Assembly: GCA_911728435.2 (NCBI GenBank)
Contig: OU452198.1
Span: 8,776,001 to 8,840,000 of the forward strand
Direction: 5' to 3'
Length of the DNA: 64,000 bases
Source: Apoderus coryli
Taxonomy: Eukaryota; Arthropoda; Insecta; Coleoptera; Attelabidae
The translations under genes were made by a program, and so were the position numbers. Shown here in pieces: positions 30,490 to 40,311 of the stretch (position 1 is the first letter of the stretch; every line of letters begins with the position of its first letter). Below the pieces are notes generated by a model that was given only the letters and a program-made list of their open reading frames with translations, ran no database searches and was not told the DNA's origin.

Positions 30490-31327
30490 ATGTCAATGTT
30501 CAAGCAATTCCTTGGAATAATATTTTTCATATAAATCATATTGATGAGCAGGTTTTATTTTTTAACAACAATTTGAAAGCTCTTATGGACATTTTTGCTC
30601 CAAATAAAGTAGTACGCTTCAACCTTATGGACCTTGGATAAGCCATATTATAAAACTTTTGATAAAATTGAGAGATAAAGCGAAACATAAGTATAGGAAA
30701 AGGAAAGCTCCTGAGTCATTTGAATACTACCGACAACTACACAAGCTGTGAAAAAGGAAACGAGGGCTTTTATGGAGCAGTGTTCGAGAGGAAACGGCAG
30801 GGTGTTGTTTAATTCGGTTCGACATTTACAAATAATTAATTCAAATAAGAGAGGTACAATCCCTCCTGAGTTGAATAATGTGAATGAAATCAATTGTGCG
30901 TTTTTAAATAATGTTCCAACTATTTCGCTTAATACTACACAAAAGTATTACAATGATACTAAGGGTACTGTAGCGTCATTTCTGGACTTTTCAAGGGTGG
31001 GTGAACATGATATAGGTTTGATATTGTCTCGATAAATTCGAAGGCAGTAGTGGCATTCACATTGATTTTTTGATTTACTGTTGTCTTATTTATCTTAAAA
31101 TACATATGCCATATAGTTAATTATTGCATTGAGAACTCTGTTTATCCAAACGTTTGGAAACTCTCAAATATAATACATATATTCCTCTACCCAAAACTGC
31201 TAGTCCAAAAACATAGAGCGAACTCCAACCCATTAGTATATTGCCGGTGTTGTCGATGGTCTTGGAGAAGGTTATCAAGAAGCAGCTCGGTGAGCACATT
31301 AATATTAATCGTATCTTACCGGAAGTA

Positions 31328-32415
31328 CATGGTCAGCGAAACTCGATGTCCCAGCTCTGTTATGAGAAAATGAAAACCAATAGAAAAATTCGACAAAGAG
31401 TTTCTTAAATAGGATTAAGTAGCTCCATTTTAACCCATATTTCATTTTGTTTCCAAGTTTGGAAACTGAAGTAATTGACGTCATCAACGAAACATACCTA
31501 TATTTTTGCACAGTTCAAAAGAGCTAATTTTTCTAAACAACTTTTGTAAAGAAAAAAATGTGCTATCTTCATTCGTTAAAAAATTATAAGCAAATTTGTA
31601 GAAAAAACTAATATGAAAAATTCGCAACCGTCACAACTTTTACACAAGTAGGCTTTGGAAACAAACTGCAATTATATATCTGTCAATACTTAAACTAATG
31701 GTTGACAAATAGTATTCGTGTGATAACTTCTAATATAAGTCAAACATTTGATATTCAGTCAAGAGAGAAGATACGTATTATCCATCAGTTGTTAATAATA
31801 ATTACTTATTAAACACTACAAAAACAGATGATATTATTTAATAGTAACTATTATTTACCACAGAATTAAACATAGTTTACTACTAATTAATTATAGGAAA
31901 TCAATCACTACAACAAATTGATCACCTCCTAGTTGTAAATGCTTATCTAATCTCCTCCTTACTTCTCTTCCTGAGGCCTTACATAACATTTCTCTGAGAG
32001 TTCATTGCATGCATTTCTAATTTTTTCCTTTAAATGTTCTAAGTGATGTGTTAGCAATTCTTGCTTGGAGCGCCGCCCCCGTCATGCTGGAAAAACATAT
32101 TTGCTCGTAACTGCAATGGCACATTTTCGGGAAGCACAGAAAGTTGCTCTTGAAGAAATTGCAAATATTCTTCACTGCATAAAACACCTTCGTAAAAGTA
32201 TGGTTAATGCCAAAATGTCCTTCGTCAATATAGGTATGTTTCTGGAAAAAAAAGTTGTTGACGTCATTTACTTTAGTTTCCAAATTTGGAAACAAAATCA
32301 AATGTGCGTTAAAATGGAGCTTACTTAATCCCATTTAAGAATCTCTTTTCAGAATGTTTCTATCGTTTTTCATTTTATCATAACAGAGCTGGGACATCGA
32401 GTTTTGCTCACCCTG
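31328..32415. mobile_element. TIR element with TA target duplication, inside the LINE RT
   Basis: Inverted arms of about 150 bp (AACTCGATGTCCCAGCTCTG) start CATGGTCAGCG at 31328 and end CTCACCCTG at 32415. They are flanked by GTACA on both sides, most simply a TA duplication with CAGGGTG-type ends. Removing it rejoins the LINE frame around EVQSGFRPG. No transposase seen. Confidence 0.8.
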
Positions 32416-33081
32416 TACAATCAGGATTTCGACCCGGTCATAGTTGTGCTTCTGCTTAGTTGAATGCGACAGACGACATTTTTCGAGCAGCTGACAGGAA
32501 CGAATGCACTATTTTAGTGATGCACGATTACTCAAAGGCTTTCGATACACTCAATCATGTGACGCTTATACAAATTCTACGTTACATTGGCTTGAATCAA
32601 AGTGGAGTCAAGTTCTTCGAGAGCTATTTGGTTGATCGGAGATAACGTGTGATAATAAATAATAATTTTTCCGATGTGTTGAGTATCAGCAGAGGAGTAC
32701 CACAGGGTTCAATTCTTGGCCCTGTTTTGTTTAGTTTATACACAGCCGATTTTCCAAGTCAACTGACCAATTCCAAAAGTCATCTTTTTGCTGACGATTT
32801 TCAGATATACCCATCTTGTTCACCCAAGTTGGTGGTTGACGCTTGTGATAGACTTAATGCGGACTTGAAGACATTGAGCATTATATCCGATGACCATTGG
32901 TTGAAGCTCAACCCAAATAAATGCGTTGGTATGTTACTTGAAACGAATAGACAGATTCAATCTTTGACTGCTTCTGTCAATATTAAAATCGGTGACACCC
33001 TAATTGAATTAAAGAATGAGGCTAAAAACTTGGGTTTGGTCCTGGATAGCAGATTGCGATTTGATAAACATGTTGCTGAAA

Positions 33082-33781
33082 CACTGAAAAAAAGATATGT
33101 TCGGATCAAAAAAAAAATGGAGTTGAACCAAACAAATATTTCTTCGGTATAAGACAAACAACCCATGTACTTGAGACAAATATATGGTTTATTTGAAATA
33201 CCCAACTAGTATTTGTTTGATTTAAATAAATATTTATTTGACTTAGTACTTATACTTACTTGTTAACAAGGCCCGAAAATGTAAGGCTATATTTGTCTGC
33301 TTGAACTAACTAGAGTTATTTAGAAAAAAGACTCCATGTACTGGGCTCAAAGGTGCTGCTACATGGAATAAATAAATATTTGTTTATTCTGAATAAACAT
33401 TTTTTCATATTAAATATGTGATTTGTTCTATCCAAACAAATAATTTGATAGTTTGCTTCCAATAAATACTTTGTTTGTTACAAATAAAAATGGAGTTGAA
33501 TCCGCAACAGCCATGCGCGTCGGCTTATTTTATTATTATTTATTTGATTCAAATAACGGTGGACTTGTTTCAAATAACCAGGAATTAACTTTAATCTGTT
33601 ATTTAAATTAAATAAATATTTATTACTGCCAAAGCAGCCCAGGCCAAATAAATATAAAAAAAATCAAATAACTCTATTCTGGACAAACACTGTTTATTTG
33701 AGTCAAATACATTTTGTTTGAGTTAAACAAATAAAAGCCAAATATATTTATTAGGGTTCATTTTCAGATTTTTTTTCAGTG
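33082..33781. mobile_element. AT-rich TIR element inside the LINE
   Basis: Ends CACTGAAAAAAA (33082) and TTTTTTTCAGTG (33781). It is filled with irregular repeats of AAATAAATATTTATTTG and two copies of AAAATGGAGTTGAA. No clear target duplication was found. Superfamily undetermined. Confidence 0.6.
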
Positions 33782-34188
33782 TATTTATATGACAAAATAT
33801 CCTTTCGTACAGATGTCCACAACCTTAATTTACGTCATAGGGGTGGATTAACACCTCCGATCCACAGGACTGGCATGGTCGACCGGTCCTCTACTTACTA
33901 CTTGCTTCCGTGTATAATTCTCTGCCTCACCACCTGCTTCATTTAGGATTAAATGGATTTTTGAATGAATTAAAGAAAAATGTTTTTATCATGAATTCCA
34001 TTGGTATATTGATTTTCTGTTATAACATAGATGTATTATTGTGGTGTTCATGTGTAATGATCGTGGTTTCTATGTTTATTTTTATTGTATGTAAGGATAA
34101 GTGTATAAGACAGATAAGTCATGTGCACTGCAAGCTGCACTCACTCTTTTTCAATTGTATGTCCAGAAAAATGTATTTATGTTTGTTA

Positions 34189-35269
34189 CAGTGGCGGCTT
34201 GTGGGTAATGTTATTAGGTAGGCACTAAGTAAAAAATGGATGTGAAGAAAAAGGCGCCGAAATTTTTTTAGATTGTCAAGGTCAAGCGCCTTAAATGAAA
34301 AGTAGAAAATTATCAAGGTAAAAAAGAACACGTTAAAATACGGGTTTCGTAAGGTAAATCTTATTTTTTTTTATTTTTAAAAATTATGCTACTCTACGAA
34401 ATCCAATACATAATCAAATACAAAATTATTTGTATTGAATAAACATTAATATTACTACCTAATTACTACTTACCGCTACCGCTACAAGTTGTGCAGCACA
34501 ACCACTAATTTTTACTTGTACTAGTCAAAATATTATTACTAGTATTATTAAATAATTAAATACCTACACTTTTTAATCAATGGCACTAGTATTTAAACAA
34601 CAAACGAACAAATAGTTCAAACGTAATGTAAAAAACAGTAAAAAAACTACCTACGTACAAATCGAAATTCGTGCAAATAGTATACCTACCTATCTACAAT
34701 AGATAGAAGGCGGCTGGGGTTGGTGCCTAAGCTCAACGTAAACCCGTTCCCACACAATAGAACACATATTATTTCAATAGGTATTATATAAAAGTTCTCA
34801 ATCAACACCAGTTTTTTTCTGTATATTTATTTAAATATATTCAAGAAAAAGTACAACAATTTTGAGCAAAATACATGGATTTTAGGCCGTATTTGGTAGT
34901 ACATACTATTACCCGGTGACCGGTGGCGAAAAACTTTTGATATGTACATAGGTATATGTGTATACAGTGTATACGGGTATACGGTGTAGGCGACGATAAC
35001 AGTTGCCTGTAAAAATGCGAAGTCTCGGTAGTAGGTTATAGCACCAGCGGTAAACCTATTTTGCGGTAGTTATATTATACCTACAGATAATTATTGAATT
35101 AAAGGGGATGTTTTAAAGGTTTAAGGTAGAAAATGAAATTAATATAAGAATCAATATTGTATTTTTTTTTAAATTATGGAGTCAATTATAATAAATTGAG
35201 TATTTAATTTAGGGCAAAGTTTTAAAGGTAGGCGGTGCCTACCTTGCCTACCCCGACCAGCCGCCACTG
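34189..35269. mobile_element. Non-autonomous hAT element with 8-bp TSD
   Basis: Ends CAGTGGCGGCTTGTGGG and CCGACCAGCCGCCACTG. Flanking octamers GTTTGTTA (34181-34188) and GTTCGTTA (35270-35277) match 7/8. Subterminal TAGGCA/TGCCTA repeats at both ends parallel those of 3354-4710. Sits in the LINE 3' UTR. No transposase ORF. Confidence 0.85.
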
Positions 35270-35315
35270 GTTCGTTAAGTATACAGTTTGAATAAAGATT
35301 ATTATTATTAGTATT

Positions 35316-36457
35316 ATAGAATTGAATTACAGAATTACAATAATTTTGCTAGCAGGAATAAATAAAATATAAAATTCTAATTAAAGTAAAAAATATTCAG
35401 TTAATAGGTACGTCATAAAAGCGCGAGACCAATAAGTTTTTTTTAAAAAAAGTTAACTTTTCGTCTTAGAATCACCAATCGAAATATGGCCACGTACATG
35501 TCCGCAAATAACAAATTAAATAGAATGTGAGCATTGTCGGCAAGATTACTAGTTATATTTAAGTGCAATGTACGGAGGAATGAAAACATGCAATTTGCTA
35601 TACTGAAATCAGTTTTATTTAAAATTATAACAATATAAATAAATATTATTATATATATAGTAATAATCAAAAAATATACAATCTGCAAAGACAAACGTAC
35701 CTAATCAATCCACTTTAAACTGATAAAACTGTTATTGACTAGACTAGACAGTTTTTTAAATATTAATTACCTTTTTAAAATTGTTTCTACAGTTTTTTTC
35801 TTTCACTGTGATGCTGACGGAGTTCACCTTGTGAATTGTTTTGTATTATATAAACGCTTTGATGGAACCGCATCTTCCTTGAACGACCTGAAGTGCGTTT
35901 GTTTATATTCCCAAGTAATTCATGTTTTAGATTGCGTTTGTTCTCGGTCTTACAAAAATGCTTTGAATAAATTCTGGCATTTGAAGCCTTAAAATTGTCT
36001 GATCACTTACACAAATTTATCCATTTGGATTTTAATATTTTGTATCAACTAAAAATCTTCACTTCACTATTAAAGTTTTTAGAGCGATTGTCACCTTTTT
36101 ACATCCGTATACAGCACAGCTCATTTTAAAATTCACAATAAATTAGTCAAAAGTAAATAAAACGGATATTTTCTCTACAAATTATCTACCTATTTTTATA
36201 ATATAAAAGCAGTGGATCAACAAAATTAACAAACTTGAATTAATAACTGTATAAGCACTTAGTGTACAGACAAAACAAACGTACACTGAATGACGTCCCA
36301 TATCACGCAATGACCTGCGTGATATCATACCTTGCTTTATTGTACCATGAGTCGGCATCTGCAAATTATTTTTTGCAGATATAGTCAATCTATGTCTCGT
36401 ATGTCTTATTAAATTTGCCGACCTAGTATTATTGTAGTCATGGAATTTTGCATTAGT
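35316..36457. other. Non-coding stretch upstream of P450 copy 2
   Basis: No gene or element recognised. It holds a perfect hairpin ATATCACGCA-ATGACC-TGCGTGATAT (36300-36325). Confidence 0.4.
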
Positions 36458-36538
36458 ATGCAAATCATGAACATCTGAATTGAGCAGAAGCCCAATGCAC
36501 AGCTTGAATGATTGTATTACGTTGATTAGCCTTATAAC
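36458..36538 (+). promoter_or_regulatory. Displaced 5' region of P450 copy 2
   Basis: Matches 20455-20585 upstream of copy 1 (AGTATGCAAATCATGAACAT; GCTTGAATGATTGTAT; TAGCCTTATAAC). It resumes at 40208 (AATTTGATCACAG and the UTR acceptor). The 3.67 kb between is an insertion, so copy 2's distal upstream sequence is now far from its ATG. Confidence 0.6.
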
Positions 36539-37448
36539 CATAGAAATCTCATATATTATATAAATATGTACTCTAGAATGCTAATTAAATCCAGCCTAAT
36601 ATCAAAAAGTGTAACGGGTATGCAGAGTTTTCACGATCTACGCATGCTCCTAAGTAGCTTATTTTCAGTACAAAGTTGCCATATTTAAAAGTATTTTGCC
36701 GTTCGGCTTACAGAATTTATGCGACATATCTGTTTTATAAATAAATCCATATGTTGCATCATACGAAACTGCATGACAAAATCCAATAATTAAATGTTAT
36801 CGGTAAAATTGTATACTGTTTAGTTTTAAGCAATATGAACGAAACATTTTTTTCCAAATCTTATTAAATTTAGGAGATTTCACAACAGCGTCTTTTCTCG
36901 CAAATGACGTTTCTCGTAGCGGGAATATTTGTCAGAGTTGGCTTCACCACAAATCAGTTAGGTTTTATTCGTGGTATATTTTGATTGTTAAGAATTCAGA
37001 TATATTTGTGATTAAAATTGTAACGAAGATGGGTGTTTCCTTCTAAGAATCTAGAGGTCTCTCCACTATATAATTATTTAAATCTCAATTGTCGATAGAA
37101 TAGATAGATTTCTAGGAAAAGGCGTACGTCGATAAAAGCTATTTCTTTTAAATCAACACCTTAATTAATTTTAATATTAATTTATAAGTAATTCTATATT
37201 TTAATCATACGTAAGTTTGTTTTTGGCTGTAAGTTTTGATTCTGTGCAATTACATATTTGGATTGTGCTTGTGGGCTAAAAATGGAAATTTTATATTTCC
37301 AAAGTTAAAAATAATATTATTTGTCTGCCAATTAGTTAAGAGAAAGGAAATCTAATATCATATCGCATAATTTTGAGCTTGTTTTTACATTACTTAAAGT
37401 ACATTTCTTGTGTGTTTAATAACAATTTATTTTATTATATAGGTGGTT

Positions 37449-39149
37449 TTTTTTTTTTTTGAAAGGGTCCGTACGACTTAAGTCCCCGGTTTCACTGCAG
37501 CCTCATGGGCTTATTGTGAAAAATCCCCGTATATTATGCCACCCAATCCAGCAGCCCTGTACCCTCCACTAACTTGTGGAGTTCAGTTATGTGTTGGGTG
37601 TCAATATCTGCTGGCGCTATCAGCACATATTACATGGTAAGCTGTTTCAACTGCCCCATTACACAATCTGCATTGCAGGTCCCCATTGTACAGCCCCATC
37701 TTATTTAGGTGGTCTCTCAGAGCGCAATGCCCAGTAAGGAGTCCCATAGTTATTCGTATCTGACTCCTGCTTAATGATAGCAGTTTTTGAGTGCGTTTTG
37801 TTGCGGCACAAGGTATAAACCTCTTCCCATGCTCCTGCTTGGGAATATGTTCCCAATATCTCTGGTGCTCGCTTTTGGCCCAGCACTTGAGGAGTTCCCT
37901 CGCCGTTCTTTTAGACAAAACCAGCGCAGGTTCCGTGCCAGTATATGTGGTTTCAGAGGCTTGTCTAGCCAGCCAATCCGCTCTCTCGTTGCCTTCTATT
38001 CCCGAGTGCCCCGGGACCCACACTAGATTAACCCTGTTGTGGTCCGCCAAGGCCCTAAGTTCTGGTTGGCATTCCCATACCAGTTTGGTTGTAACCTTGG
38101 GGCTTCTCAGAGCCCTTAAGGCCGCCTGGCTATCTGAACTTATATTGATTCGCTTGTTTGTATAAGCCCTCAATCTGTTTAGTTTTGCACATCGCAGAAT
38201 TGCAAACACTTCCGCTTGAAATACGGATGTGTTTTTCCCCAATGAGAATCTTAGATTCGTGTTCCTTGTCTCACTGTATATTCCTGCACCACTTCCACTT
38301 TCGGTTTTTGACCCGTCTGTAAACCAGGTTATCCCTCTCAGTGTCCGTATGCAGTCTTTATCAAGAACTTCGCGGTCCACAATATGCACTTCGAAGTTTA
38401 TGTCAAATTCAAATTTTGGTATGATGTGGTCCATGGGCATGTCTATGATGCCATCCCCAATACATACGCCAATTTTGGTATGTCCCCGATAAGTGGGTAC
38501 AGTTCCTACCAACCCTCGCAGTCTAATGAATGCCGCCCCCGCCCCCGCCTCCATCCTTACCATGATGTGCAAGGGTGGGAGGTTCAGCAATACTCCCATC
38601 GCGGCTATCGGAGTAGTTCTAAAAGCGCCCGTCATTGCTAAGCAGGCAAGCCTCTGTACCCTGCCCAACTCAGCAATGGCGGTATGCTGTTCCGTTTTCG
38701 TCCACCAAATCAGCGACGAGTATGTTATCATAGGTCTAACTACCGCATTGTCCAGAACTCTTAGCAACTCGTCTATAACAAGGTTCCACATCAGAGGAGA
38801 TAGTACTCCCCCCTGCGGGCACCCTCGTACAGGCTTAGCTATTATTATATCCCCCATTACTGAGGTGCATACCATTCTTCCTTTAAGCATGCAGTTTATC
38901 CATCTGCAGCAAGTCGCATTGATGCCTCGTTGCCTCAGTGCTCCTAGGATTGAGTTCGTTAAAACGTTATCGAAGGCTCCCTGTATGTCCAGGAAGGTTG
39001 CAAGTAGAACCTCCCTGCTCTCCAGGGCGTATTCCGCCTTACTAACTAATTGATGCAGCGCTGTCTCAGTCGACATGCCGCATCTAAACGCATATTGGTT
39101 TGGGTGTAATGGCACCATCTCCAAAGCCCCGTCCCGAATATGTCTATTT
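37449..39149 (-). mobile_element. 5'-truncated LINE with RNase H domain, 11-bp TSD
   Basis: TATAGGTGGTT (37438-37448 and 39150-39160) flanks the insertion, with a poly-A tail on minus (37460-37449). It encodes the 507-residue ORF below. It landed in or beside the mariner end (GGTGGTTAATAAGTC). Confidence 0.85.
37601..39124 (-). CDS. LINE reverse transcriptase/RNase H ORF with in-frame RT deletion
   Basis: A 507-codon uninterrupted frame. RT blocks QYAFRCGMSTETALHQLV, TFLDIQGAFDNV and RGCPQGGVLSPLMWNLVIDE are followed abruptly by VRPMITYSSLIWWTKTEQH of the post-palm region. The YADD catalytic block and thumb start are deleted without loss of frame. The RNase H domain is complete: WFTDGSKTESGSGAGIY (Asp), FQAEVFAIL (Glu), ISSDSQAAL (Asp) and WVPGHSGIEGNERADWLAR (His/Asp). 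A C-terminal CRLCNGAVETAYHVIC zinc knuckle follows. RNase H-bearing LINEs belong to the I/R1/LOA groups. It is RT-dead. Confidence 0.88.
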   Translation of the reverse strand: MEMVPLHPNQYAFRCGMSTETALHQLVSKAEYALESREVLLATFLDIQGAFDNVLTNSILGALRQRGINATCCRWINCMLKGRMVCTSVMGDIIIAKPVRGCPQGGVLSPLMWNLVIDELLRVLDNAVVRPMITYSSLIWWTKTEQHTAIAELGRVQRLACLAMTGAFRTTPIAAMGVLLNLPPLHIMVRMEAGAGAAFIRLRGLVGTVPTYRGHTKIGVCIGDGIIDMPMDHIIPKFEFDINFEVHIVDREVLDKDCIRTLRGITWFTDGSKTESGSGAGIYSETRNTNLRFSLGKNTSVFQAEVFAILRCAKLNRLRAYTNKRINISSDSQAALRALRSPKVTTKLVWECQPELRALADHNRVNLVWVPGHSGIEGNERADWLARQASETTYTGTEPALVLSKRTARELLKCWAKSEHQRYWEHIPKQEHGKRFIPCAATKRTQKLLSLSRSQIRITMGLLTGHCALRDHLNKMGLYNGDLQCRLCNGAVETAYHVICADSASRY

Positions 39150-39150
39150 T

Positions 39151-40020
39151 ATAGGTGGTTAATAAGTCTGTGACTTTTAAATGAAACAATTTTTTCGGTA
39201 CAAAATCATTTAATTTTTCTACATAATCTCCATTTAGATCCATACGTTTCTTGTTCAACGTTCTAAATTATTAGATTCCCCAAGGCCCTCAAAATAAGCG
39301 TTTGGTTCAACGATGCTCTCCTCATCCGACTCGTATCTCCTACCCCCCACCCATTTTTTCAGGTTAGGAAAAATATTCGACAGGGCCTACATCTGGAGAA
39401 TATGATGGATGTAGTAGGACTTCGTAGCCCAATTGATGGATTTTTGCTATGGTGACTGCTGCTGAAACACCACTTTTTTCTTCGATCTGTTCAACATCTT
39501 TGACTAATATTCGCCGGTAACCGTTTTACCCTTTTCAAGATAATCGATATGAATTACATCGCGCGAGTCCTAGAAAACTGTGGCCATGACTTTGTTGGCC
39601 TACAGACCCATCTTAGCGTTAATCGGTACACGTTCACCCGTCGAAACCCTCGGTTTCGATTATTGTTTGGTCATCTACGGTAACGATACGGCGCAAAAAC
39701 TGGTCACACGGTTGTATTTTTGGTGGATTGTGAGCAATCGCGGCACCTATCGCGCGAAATGCTTTTTCATATACAAAAATTCATGAAAAATGTGATGCAT
39801 CCGCTCAGTTGGGATGCCTGCCAGCCCGCGCACTTTCAGTCTTCGATCTTCCAATACCATTCCATGGATTTTATCAACGATTTCTGACGTAACGGCTTCT
39901 TTTGGACGACCGGAACGTTCAGCGTCACTTGTACTAATAAACCACTTTTTATAATACCTAATTGAAATTGATCGTTCAGAGACCCTACAGTTACTGCGCG
40001 GGAAATTCAATTCATTTTTT
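39151..40020 (-). pseudogene. Mariner transposase relic
   Basis: Minus-strand wording: STSDAERSGRPKEAV and KVRGLAGI, HIFHEFLYMKKHFAR (40010-39747), then VMATVF-stop-DSRDVIHIDYLEKGK (near 39600-39530). The C-terminal third near 39440-39370 is degraded. It is a different mariner lineage from the K2P-intron copy. The likely left terminus is TAGGTGGTTAATAAGTC at 39151. Confidence 0.65.
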
Positions 40021-40311
40021 TATTTGAAAAGGGGAATTTTCAGTTAAAATATAATAACAGTAATATTACATTTGATCGAAGCCGGCCCTGTGGAAAAATA
40101 AGCTACTGGTGACCATGTGCAGGGACAGCTTTACACTTTTGGTTACCCTTTTGTACTACGGGATTATCATTCTAGAGTATATAGATATATAATATAAGAT
40201 TTCTGTGCTTATAACCCACGAATTTGATCACAGAGGGCACAAAAATTAATCATGGTTATATATTTTTGTTTCAGTGTTCGAAATTAAAATCACTCGATAA
40301 TCTATATTAGT

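Larger units (their letters stand above)
30490..35315 (+). pseudogene. Jockey/CR1-group LINE interrupted by three insertions
   Basis: Endonuclease C-terminus at 30500-30640 (NNNLKALMDIFAPNKVV) is followed by a linker (30748-31035) and RT pieces at 31110-31330 (YPNVWKLSNII) and 32416-33081 (QSGFRPGHSC, DYSKAFDTLNHVTL, GVPQGSILGPVLFSLYTADF, LFADDFQIYPS, LNPNKC). The C-terminal end is at 33782-33960 (HNLNLRHRG; YNSLPHHLLHLGLN). The 3' end is AATAAAGATTATTATTATTAG near 35295-35313. Insertions: 31328-32415, 33082-33781 and 34189-35269. Point stops are few; the LINE died mainly by insertion. Confidence 0.8.
36539..40207. mobile_element. 3.7-kb TIR element split from P450 copy 2, with nested LINE and mariner
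   Basis: Terminal inverted repeats run CATAGAAATCTCATAT... at the left and, reversed, CACAGAAATCTTATAT... at the right, both reaching ACTCTAGAATG about 35 bases in. CTTATAAC (36531-36538) is duplicated at 40208-40215; a ninth base (C) also matches. An 8-bp duplication and C...G ends favour hAT, 9 bp would favour Mutator. P450 copy 1 supplies the empty site. Within it lie a LINE (37449-39149) and a mariner relic (39151-40020); no own transposase is seen. Confidence 0.75.

Noticed and set aside
34119..34331. ORF spanning a hAT boundary
   Set aside because: It crosses the element end at 34189, so it cannot be an ancestral gene.
37787..39053. Several + strand ORFs up to 186 residues
   Set aside because: They lie opposite the intact LINE RT/RNase H frame and show no domains; they are shadows of it.
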